A DNA stretch of 21,146 bases from Methanosarcinales archaeon (GTDB lineage Archaea; Halobacteriota; Methanosarcinia; Methanosarcinales; Methanogasteraceae), in assembly GCA_030672345.1 (NCBI GenBank), contig DAOVGO010000170.1:1-21146 (forward strand). Direction: 5' to 3'. Below the pieces are notes generated by a model. It did not search any database. It saw only the letters and a program-made list of their open reading frames with translations, and was not told where the DNA came from. Below, piece by piece: positions 7,812 to 14,082 of this stretch. The stretch's first letter is position 1. Each line of letters begins with the position of its first letter. Position numbers and translations under genes: made by a program.

Positions 7812-9221
7812 TCAATGGGATCGAATAAATACTTTTTTTGTTTTTATCAGCCTGCTCACGTAAAGCCTTGCCCACACAAAAGCCACTACCGATCCGATGA
7901 CGTTTCCTGCAACCAGACCCCACCATATCCCGGTCAGCCCCATCCCAAGAGTGAAAGCGAACAGAACCACAAAAATCGGCGTTAAGACAAGCGTTCGTAG
8001 AATCGTTACGATAAGCGCATCCATCCCTCTGCCCACACCCTGAAACAGCGAGGATGACAGCATCCCGAGCGACACGGTTGGATAGAAGATGCATACTATC
8101 CTGAGAAACGTTGTCAGATCGGGGGCGATATGCGCCGCCCCTTCTGCCTGTGTAAAGATCGCGGCTATATGAGGGGCAAAGACGAACGTTGCGGCGGCTA
8201 TAATCATCTCTATGACCAGACCAACCTTTGTTGCATAGATATGGGTAATCTTCACTTTCTCAAAGGAGTGTTCGCCAAAAGCAGCCCCGGTTACAGAGAC
8301 AACTGCCGTAGCGATGCCGATTAAGGGTGCGATTGCGATGGTTGCGACACGCCAGCCCACCGAATAGACAGCCACCCCATCGGTGTTGCTGACCATCACG
8401 ATTAGAACGGTCATTATCAAGGTTGTAATCGCCATAGAAAGCTGTTGCACCGAAGCTGGCAGACCAACCATGAAGATATCCCTGATGATGCATCTATCGA
8501 ATCTAAAATCACTGAATTTGAATGCTACGTACGTATCCTTCCTGAAAAACAGCCAGTTTGACATGATAACCGATGAAACCCCAAGCGACACAAGTGTAGC
8601 CCATGCAGCACCTTTTATGCCCATGCCAAGCGTGTATATGAAGATCGGGTCCAGCACGATATTCAGACCTGCGCCCAGCACCATGGCATACATAGCCCGC
8701 TTTGCGTCGCCCTCGCCGCGCAGTATGGCGCCTGCTACATTTACGAAAAATATAATGATGCTCCCTGCAAAAATAACCCGGGCGTACGCGACCGCAAGCC
8801 CGGTTGTCCCGCCCGCTCCCATCAGGACAAAGATATCCCTGGCAAGGATAAAGAACGGCACCGAAAAAGCGGCTGCAAGCAGCACCATAAGAACGATCGT
8901 ATGAACCGCCACGTTGTCTGTGCCCAATTTGTCCTTAGCACCGATCCTGCGGGATATGGCAGCCCCGCCACCGATCCCGAGCCCGTTAGAGAGCGACATG
9001 ATGACAAAGAAGAACGGGAATACAAAACCCATCGCAGCAAGGGCGTCAGCACCAAGACCCGCGACCCAGAACGCATCAACGATGTTGTAGATCGTCTGCA
9101 CCGACATCGCCACTATCATCGGTATCGACAGTTTTATGATGGCTTTTCTGGGATCGCCAAAGAGTGTTTTAACACCGTCGGTCCCCCTGCCTGGCGATGG
9201 TTCGTCAGAGGGTTTCGTCAT
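7812..9221 (-). CDS. MATE-family multidrug/toxin efflux transporter
   Basis: A 469-aa integral membrane protein with about 12 hydrophobic segments in two similar halves, the standard MATE length. Family text is clear at the start (KLSIPMIVAMSVQTIYNIVD, then the GLGADALAAMGF region, then SNGLGIGGGAAISRRIGAKD). MATE proteins export organic cations or metabolites using Na+ or H+ gradients; the substrate here cannot be predicted. A purine-rich GAGGAGGCGAAG lies about 18 nt upstream, far for a Shine-Dalgarno, but no nearer in-frame start exists. It lies between the kinase gene and the SprT-like gene, all on the minus strand, each separated by 60-110 bp. Confidence 0.93.
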   Translation of the reverse strand: MTKPSDEPSPGRGTDGVKTLFGDPRKAIIKLSIPMIVAMSVQTIYNIVDAFWVAGLGADALAAMGFVFPFFFVIMSLSNGLGIGGGAAISRRIGAKDKLGTDNVAVHTIVLMVLLAAAFSVPFFILARDIFVLMGAGGTTGLAVAYARVIFAGSIIIFFVNVAGAILRGEGDAKRAMYAMVLGAGLNIVLDPIFIYTLGMGIKGAAWATLVSLGVSSVIMSNWLFFRKDTYVAFKFSDFRFDRCIIRDIFMVGLPASVQQLSMAITTLIMTVLIVMVSNTDGVAVYSVGWRVATIAIAPLIGIATAVVSVTGAAFGEHSFEKVKITHIYATKVGLVIEMIIAAATFVFAPHIAAIFTQAEGAAHIAPDLTTFLRIVCIFYPTVSLGMLSSSLFQGVGRGMDALIVTILRTLVLTPIFVVLFAFTLGMGLTGIWWGLVAGNVIGSVVAFVWARLYVSRLIKTKKVFIRSH

Positions 9222-9255
9222 AGAAGTCGGGTTTCTTCGCCTCCTCTGCTCATAT

Positions 9256-9269
9256 CATGAGGTCTCATG
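9256..9269. promoter_or_regulatory. short palindrome upstream of MATE gene
   Basis: CATGAG-GT-CTCATG is a perfect 6-bp inverted repeat 35 nt before the MATE ATG, with a further CTCATG at 9292-9297. It could be an operator for the transporter; position and symmetry are the only evidence. Confidence 0.25.
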
Positions 9270-9331
9270 CTCATCATCTTCGAACGATTGGGCTCATGCG
9301 GAGAGGGCAAGGGTCTTCACCTCGAAATCGT

Positions 9332-10060
9332 TCATTGCTTCAGATACTCAAGAGGAATGTAATACTTGCTGTACTGATCTCCCTGAAGATCCCGGAAGTC
9401 TCCGGCAGGATCCCTGACCATAACCGTGGCACGCTTGGTTATGCGGGATATAATTCCGCGATAAGTCTCCCCGTCGTATTCGAACGAGACAGCAGATCCC
9501 ACCCGCAGGTTGTGTTGCTTGTGGGCGAGTTCTGCCTGAGTCACCAGTCGGTGAGTGACATCGGTATGACCGAAGATATTCCGGCTCAGGCGTTTGAAAC
9601 GGGGCTTTGAGCAGCTCGTAGAGTCGAAGAGCACCTGTTCCAGCAGGTGGATGATCTCATGTTCAAGGATGCGCATCGTTGCGTCCAGCCGGTCACGGCA
9701 GACGATGCCATTCACGGTCACCTCCCGCATAACATCCTCAAATGTCTGGAAGATCAATGCCGTCGATAAGGAGATCGTATAGGTGTCGGTGCCTTTCGCG
9801 TACGTGATTTTTCCGCCCGCCCTGGTCATTCTTTCCGACAAACGGAAAAAAACCTTCCCTTTGTGCTTATTGTGGAAAAATCTATCGAAGAAATGGAGAT
9901 CATACAACTCAAACAGACGTATGAGGTCATCCGCCCTGATCGCATTGAAATTCCCCTGATCCATGTCTTTGGATTCCGCAAGGGTCTGGTGGTATATTTT
10001 TCTGTTCTTTTTCCGGATCTTGGCGGGCGTATATTTAAGATTGGCTAAATCCTTTTTCAT
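9332..10060 (-). CDS. SprT-like zinc metalloprotease domain protein
   Basis: A 242-aa protein with the zinc metalloprotease motif HEIIH (134-138) in the context ATMRILEHEIIHLLEQ. A likely third ligand lies downstream in FGHTDVTH (H165 or H170). The preceding text (LFELYDLHFFDRFF, then KGKVFFRLSERMTRAGGKI) fits SprT-like proteins. Residues about 185-235 (RVGSAVSFEYDGETYRGIIS) resemble a small SH3/KOW-like beta barrel, perhaps a nucleic-acid or chromatin binding module. SprT/Spartan proteins often cleave DNA-protein crosslinks, but substrate and role here are inferred. A purine-rich GAGGAGAAGAGGAATAG precedes the ATG. Confidence 0.8.
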   Translation of the reverse strand: MKKDLANLKYTPAKIRKKNRKIYHQTLAESKDMDQGNFNAIRADDLIRLFELYDLHFFDRFFHNKHKGKVFFRLSERMTRAGGKITYAKGTDTYTISLSTALIFQTFEDVMREVTVNGIVCRDRLDATMRILEHEIIHLLEQVLFDSTSCSKPRFKRLSRNIFGHTDVTHRLVTQAELAHKQHNLRVGSAVSFEYDGETYRGIISRITKRATVMVRDPAGDFRDLQGDQYSKYYIPLEYLKQ

Positions 10061-10165
10061 CGTCTTCTATTCCTCTTCTCCTCATGAGACCGTGCATTTC
10101 ATGATTGAAGGCTTTGAGGCTCTTTAATAGTTTCTATAGTAGCCACACTTTTCCGGAATTTGCGC

Positions 10166-10444
10166 TTACATAATCCTTGGAGCCTTGAAGTAACCGTCCT
10201 TCTCTTTCGGTGCATTTGCAAGCGCTTCAACTTGTTTTAACGATCCGGACGCGGCGTCTTCCCTGAATACGTTATGAAGTGCGAGTACGTGGTATGTTGG
10301 CTCAACATCAGTCTCCAGTTCATCAATCTTCTCAAAATAGTCGAGTATGTCGTTCAATTGCTCTGCATATCTCTTCTTTTCGTCGCCGCTCAATTTTATG
10401 CGTGCGAGCCGTCCAACGTGTTCGACCTGATCCGGTGTGATCAT
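10166..10444 (-). CDS. gatC: Asp/Glu-tRNA(Asn/Gln) amidotransferase subunit C
   Basis: A 92-aa GatC, the small subunit that clamps GatA and GatB in the GatCAB complex, which amidates Asp-tRNA-Asn (and Glu-tRNA-Gln in bacteria; archaea usually use GatDE for Gln). The start MITPDQVEHVGRLARIKLS, the central NDILDYFEKIDELETDVEPT and the ending KDGYFKAPRIM are typical, as is the length. gatA and gatB are not in the window, so gatC is detached from them. A TATA element lies upstream near 10493-10503 (minus strand CTATATAAC). Confidence 0.93.
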   Translation of the reverse strand: MITPDQVEHVGRLARIKLSGDEKKRYAEQLNDILDYFEKIDELETDVEPTYHVLALHNVFREDAASGSLKQVEALANAPKEKDGYFKAPRIM

Positions 10445-10491
10445 GCGCTGCTATTCGGGCATCATGGTACATATTGGTATCGCAGGGATGC

Positions 10492-10600
10492 GGGTTATAT
10501 AGCCACGCAAACATATACATACAACTCGAACCTGCTATATATGCAGATATGCATAACGCATATATCCTGCTCGTATGTACGCATGGATGATGTATGCATA
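10492..10600. promoter_or_regulatory. divergent gatC / AbrB-PhoU promoter region with repeated palindromes
   Basis: The gap between gatC and the regulator gene is A/T-rich with outward TATA elements: CTATATAAC for gatC (near 10493-10503) and CTATATATG (10535-10543) for the plus strand. It contains ATATATGC (10537-10544) mirrored by GCATATAT (10558-10565). The exact palindrome TATGCATA occurs twice (10548-10555 and 10593-10600), 45 bp apart. These look like operator half-sites, perhaps autoregulatory for the AbrB-containing protein. Binding is inferred. Confidence 0.45.
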
Positions 10601-10639
10601 GATGTGTGTACGGCGATGTACGCTATGGTGGTACCTGTC

Positions 10640-11668
10640 ATGACCCCGGAGAAGAGAAAAGTGCAATTAACAGGCGGCTCAACCCTCATCATATCGCTGC
10701 CGATCAGATGGGCAAGAGAAGTCGGAATAAAGCCCGGCGACGAGGTCTTCCTGACTCCTCAGTCGGATCAGTCGCTCTTGATGACTACAGAGCCAAAGAC
10801 CGAAGAACAGATGTACGAGACGACCATCAAGCTATTTCCTGGCGAAAGCCCCGAGAGCAACCTCAGAATACTGATCGCTCATTATCTGATCGGGTATGAC
10901 ATCATAAAACTGATCTCGCAGAAGGGATTCAGCGCATCCGACCGGAAATGGATCAAAGATGCCGTGCGAAAGCGGCTGATCGGACTCGAGGTGATCGAAG
11001 AGTCGCAGAATGAACTGATCCTCCAGAGTCTGCTGAATTACCGTGATCTACCGCTGGCAAAGACGATGCAGAGCATGTCCAGGATTCTCTCCTCGATGCA
11101 AGAGGATGCGATGCAGGCGCTCCGCGATAACGACCATGAACTTGCACAGGATGTTATCCAGAGGGATAACGAGGTCGATCGCTTCTATCTCCTGATCATC
11201 AGGCAGTTAAAGGCGGCGATCGAGGACGTGCGGCTGTCTGAAAAGATCGGACTGGCTCATCCGAGAGAATGTCTTGGATACCGGCTGATTGCGAAGAGTA
11301 TGGAGCGAATCGGAGATCATGCCGAGAAGATAGCAAGAAACGTCATTAAACTGGACTGTAATGTCGAAAACATCGACCAGATCTGTAAAATGGGCGAGAT
11401 GGCACACGCGGTCGTTACAAGGGCGATAACCTCGCTTTCCAGGAAGGATATGAAGGAAGCAAACAGTGTCATCATGGATGCGGAAAAGGTCGTTGCAATG
11501 GGGATATCAATCGACAAAGAAAGCAGGATAGATTGCGATATGACTGATGTCAGCTTCATCCTTGAGAGCCTGCGAAGGATCGCTGAGTATGGCGCCGATA
11601 TAGCTGAGATATCGATCAATCTGAACACAGAGGAACTGCGGAGTTCCCGAAAGTCCCTGAAGAGCTAA
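10640..11668 (+). CDS. AbrB-PhoU phosphate-uptake regulator
   Basis: A 342-aa protein. Residues 1-47 form an AbrB/SpoVT-like swapped-hairpin DNA-binding domain (KRKVQLTGGSTLIISLPIRW, then GIKPGDEVFLTP). From about 95 to the end are two PhoU-like helical repeats, with stretches RDNEVDRFYLLIIRQ and SMERIGDHAEKIARNVI, the latter the PhoU metal-cluster E-xxx-D type motif. This archaeal architecture is usually linked to control of phosphate transport; no pst genes are nearby. The frame is open back to 10274 across gatC, but family members start near MTPEKRKVQLTGG, so ATG 10640 is chosen; GGTGGT at 10627-10632 may be its Shine-Dalgarno. ATG 10625 and 10583 are alternatives. Its stop overlaps the convergent small membrane gene by 4 nt. 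Confidence 0.88.
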   Translation: MTPEKRKVQLTGGSTLIISLPIRWAREVGIKPGDEVFLTPQSDQSLLMTTEPKTEEQMYETTIKLFPGESPESNLRILIAHYLIGYDIIKLISQKGFSASDRKWIKDAVRKRLIGLEVIEESQNELILQSLLNYRDLPLAKTMQSMSRILSSMQEDAMQALRDNDHELAQDVIQRDNEVDRFYLLIIRQLKAAIEDVRLSEKIGLAHPRECLGYRLIAKSMERIGDHAEKIARNVIKLDCNVENIDQICKMGEMAHAVVTRAITSLSRKDMKEANSVIMDAEKVVAMGISIDKESRIDCDMTDVSFILESLRRIAEYGADIAEISINLNTEELRSSRKSLKS

Positions 11669-11841
11669 AGAGCATTAACCATGAGCAGCGCCACGTAGAT
11701 CACGGAGAATGCCAGCGTCGAAAGCAGCGCTACATGAACTTTGGTGAATCTGATAGCCAGAACAGCATATACGAGTATGGCAAGCCCGATCATGAGCGTG
11801 TAATCGGACAGTGCGATTGGTGTTTGCAGTAGTACGACCAT
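11665..11841 (-). CDS. 58-aa two-helix membrane protein
   Basis: A short minus-strand frame encodes 58 residues from MVVLLQTPIALSDY to ALLMVNAL, ending in TAG. It is almost entirely two hydrophobic helices (about 15-31 and 36-56) joined by a basic turn RFTKVH, consistent with the positive-inside pattern. It runs toward the AbrB-PhoU gene and overlaps its stop by 4 nt, leaving almost no gap; such tight packing favours a real gene. GGATG about 4 nt upstream is only a weak ribosome site. It resembles short subunit-like proteins of cation antiporters (MrpF-like) in length and hydrophobicity, but I cannot assign a family. Confidence 0.55.
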   Translation of the reverse strand: MVVLLQTPIALSDYTLMIGLAILVYAVLAIRFTKVHVALLSTLAFSVIYVALLMVNAL

Positions 11842-12301
11842 GATGCATCCAGAGATGTGTTGATATTTAAGCCTTTCGGGGGTTTAAGATCGGTATCACT
11901 CGTGGGTATCGTTACTTCATCATTACGACTAATGAAGGATATTTAAGCACGAAGACAATGAAGGTTGTATCTGTGAGTTTAAACATCATCTGGGCTACAG
12001 GGGTGCATATCAAAAGCGAAAGTATTTCGGGAAATCACAGCTCTCGATGACTCGGATACATGCAGGAAACAGGGCGTCAGCTTCTTTAGATGTTTGCGGG
12101 ACATATTCTCGAACACGTATTCGGGTGCACGAGATGTCTGAACTCGTTGGTGTTGTGACAGAGGGGGATGTCGCGAACTGAAGTGGTGCTTGGGTTTATC
12201 ACAAGCTATTGAGCATGTACGGCCCCGGGGGTATGAACCGTGTGTGCCGGTGCAAGAATGGTTGAACTCAAGAAAAGATGCGTTTTCATGCCTCAAACAT
12301 C

Positions 12302-12320
12302 CGGGAAATGACGTTTCCCG
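12302..12320 (+). terminator. hairpin upstream of tyrS promoter
   Basis: CGGGAAA (12302-12308) and TTTCCCG (12314-12320) form a perfect 7-bp stem with loop TGACG, followed by ATTTTA. It could terminate an upstream transcript or be an operator, since the tyrS TATA box begins 26 nt later. Confidence 0.4.
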
Positions 12321-12340
12321 ATTTTAGCCGATGACCCAGG

Positions 12341-12354
12341 AAACATTAAAAATA
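12341..12354 (+). promoter_or_regulatory. tyrS promoter
   Basis: GGAAACATTAAAAATA gives a BRE-like purine tract and TATA box (12346-12354). Transcription would start near 12372-12377, just before ATG 12379. This argues against the in-frame ATG at 12331. Confidence 0.55.
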
Positions 12355-12378
12355 CCATCGCATCCAATGAATGGAGCG

Positions 12379-13326
12379 ATGGACAGATATGAATTGATCA
12401 CACGGAACACGCAGGAGATCGTGACCATCGATGGCGTGAACGAACTACTTGCGTCGGATAAGACGCCGACCGCATACGCTGGCTACGAACCAAGCGGAAA
12501 GATACATCTCGGTCATGTTCTGACTGTAAACAAACTTATAGATCTTCAGAATGCTGGATTTAAGATAACCGTACTGCTCGCAGACCTACATGCGTATTTG
12601 AACGGGAAGGGGACGCTTGAAGAGGTAAGAGAACTTGCGGAATATAATAAACGATGTTTCATCGCGCTCGGGCTTGCCAGAGCAACGTTCGCCTTCGGAT
12701 CCGAGTTTCAACTGGATCGTGATTATACCATGAACGTGCTCAAACTGGCGCAGGACACCACCCTGAACCGTGCGAGACGCAGCATGAGCGAGATTGCCAG
12801 AAATATGGAGCATCCGATGGTAGCCCAGATGATCTACCCGATCATGCAGGCGGTCGATATCATGGCACTCGGGATCACTGCTGCAGTCGGCGGAATCGAC
12901 CAGCGCAAGATCCACATGCTTGCACGGGAAGGGCTCCCCACACTTGGGTACAGGGCTCCGGTCTGCATACACACGCCGATCCTGCTCGGTCTGGACGGCG
13001 AAAAGATGTCTTCATCGAGCGATAATTACATTTCGGTCGATGACGACGAGAAGACGGTCGAAAAGAAGATCAATCGATCGTTCTGCCCGCAGGGGGTGGT
13101 CGATGACAATCCTGTGATCGAACTCTTCAGATATCACATCTTTCCGAGATTTCCTGAAATCGAGGTCGAACGACCCCCGAAGTTCGGCGGCGATCTGTGC
13201 TACGGATCATATAGCGAGCTTGCAGACGACTTCGAGAAAAAAAATCTGCATCCGATGGATTTGAAGAAGACCGCTGCCAGTTATGTCAATTTATTGCTCG
13301 CTCCGGTCAGAAAGACGCTGCGTTAG
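12379..13326 (+). CDS. tyrS: tyrosyl-tRNA synthetase, archaeal type
   Basis: A 315-aa class I synthetase that charges tRNA-Tyr. It starts MDRYELITRNTQEIVT like archaeal TyrRS and has the compact archaeal length. The HIGH-type motif is HLGH (43-46) in EPSGKIHLGHVL. The KMSKS-type loop is KMSSS (209-213). Tyr-pocket text YPIMQAVDIMAL and GGIDQRKIHMLARE is intact. ATG 12379 is chosen over upstream in-frame ATGs 12367 and 12331 because of family alignment and the promoter position. flpA follows 41 bp downstream and is probably co-transcribed. Confidence 0.96.
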   Translation: MDRYELITRNTQEIVTIDGVNELLASDKTPTAYAGYEPSGKIHLGHVLTVNKLIDLQNAGFKITVLLADLHAYLNGKGTLEEVRELAEYNKRCFIALGLARATFAFGSEFQLDRDYTMNVLKLAQDTTLNRARRSMSEIARNMEHPMVAQMIYPIMQAVDIMALGITAAVGGIDQRKIHMLAREGLPTLGYRAPVCIHTPILLGLDGEKMSSSSDNYISVDDDEKTVEKKINRSFCPQGVVDDNPVIELFRYHIFPRFPEIEVERPPKFGGDLCYGSYSELADDFEKKNLHPMDLKKTAASYVNLLLAPVRKTLR

Positions 13327-13367
13327 ATGGATCGGATGAGTCAGATGAATTCGAGGAGTTGATAACA

Positions 13368-14012
13368 ATGACTTTCGCCGAGATCGGCTGCGGCGTATAC
13401 CGGGACGGGAAGCGGCTTGCGACCAGGGACCAGAGTCAGAGTACCAGCGAGGCAGGGGAGTTCCGGATGTGGGACCCGCACCACAGCAAGCTCGCCGCGC
13501 TGATTCTGAAGGGTTTTATGCCGCCGATCACAGATTCTTCGCTGGTGCTGTATCTTGGCGCAGCAGACGGCGGCACCGCAAGCCACGTATCTGACATCAC
13601 ACGGCGCGGACTTGTGTACGCACTCGAATTCTCGCCAAGAGTGATGAAAAATCTCATTTCGGTGTGCGAATCACGTCCGAACATGATACCGATCTTTGCG
13701 GATGCGAACCATCCTGAAACGTATTCGCATCTTGTGGATGAGGTGGATATCATCTATCAGGACATAGCACAACGTAATCAGGCAGAAATAGCTCTGAAGA
13801 ACGTAAAATGTTTCTTGAAGGATGAAGGCTACCTGATTCTCATGATCAAAGCAAGAAGCATCGATACAATCGCTAACACCAGAGAGATATTTGGAAAAGA
13901 GGTTGAAAAACTGCAAGAAGGCGTTTCTGTGCTGGAGCGGGTCAAACTCCCTCAGTACAGGGATCATCTTGCTGTGATCTCGGGGAAGATGAGGTCTGTC
14001 GGTCAGGCATAG
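13368..14012 (+). CDS. flpA: fibrillarin-like rRNA/tRNA 2'-O-methyltransferase
   Basis: A 214-aa archaeal fibrillarin, the SAM-dependent catalytic subunit of C/D box sRNPs (with L7Ae and Nop5) that methylates ribose 2'-OH groups in rRNA and tRNA. The SAM-binding loop LYLGAADGGTASHVSD (about 61-76) and YALEFSPR (about 84-91) are clear, as are DIIYQDIAQRNQAEI and LMIKARSIDT. The length is normal. ATG 13368 follows GAGGAG by about 9 nt; a TTG 9 nt upstream is a less likely start. In many archaea nop5 adjoins flpA, but here the partner is tyrS and nop5 is absent from the window. Confidence 0.95.
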   Translation: MTFAEIGCGVYRDGKRLATRDQSQSTSEAGEFRMWDPHHSKLAALILKGFMPPITDSSLVLYLGAADGGTASHVSDITRRGLVYALEFSPRVMKNLISVCESRPNMIPIFADANHPETYSHLVDEVDIIYQDIAQRNQAEIALKNVKCFLKDEGYLILMIKARSIDTIANTREIFGKEVEKLQEGVSVLERVKLPQYRDHLAVISGKMRSVGQA

Positions 14013-14051
14013 CCACGGTGATTGCTGCAAAGCCGCTCCTGCCCAAAACTT

Positions 14052-14060
14052 TAGTATAAA
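14052..14060 (+). promoter_or_regulatory. TATA box of the ROK/P-loop fusion gene
   Basis: AAACTTTAGTATAAAC places a TATA element about 25-30 nt before ATG 14083. Transcription would start at or next to the start codon, so the message is probably leaderless. This agrees with the lack of a Shine-Dalgarno site. Confidence 0.5.
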
Positions 14061-14082
14061 CAAATTTACACAGTATATATTG

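Larger units (their letters stand above)
11842..12378. other. about 540-bp gap before tyrS with no confident gene
   Basis: No convincing protein gene is seen; all frames are short or have unnatural composition. Plus-strand TATA-like GATATTTAAGC occurs twice (near 11861 and 11938), the second behind AATGAAG. A perfect hairpin followed by ATTTTA stands at 12302-12320. An untranslated transcript from about 11965 to 12320 is possible but not shown. The minus frame 11979-12296 is rich in His, Ser and Cys and looks like chance. Confidence 0.4.

Noticed and set aside
6637..7985. Long plus-strand frames antisense to the sensor kinase
   Set aside because: Ser/Leu-rich or His/Cys-rich shadow text opposite a gene with clear domains.
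10274..10639. 122-codon upstream extension of the AbrB-PhoU gene
   Set aside because: Runs through gatC and the divergent promoter; the AbrB domain begins right after ATG 10640.
11938..12300. Possible degraded IS200-type transposase (text like FKHHLGYRGAYQKRKYF)
   Set aside because: Only a few residues look alike, the HUH catalytic motif is absent and frames are broken; the resemblance is within chance.
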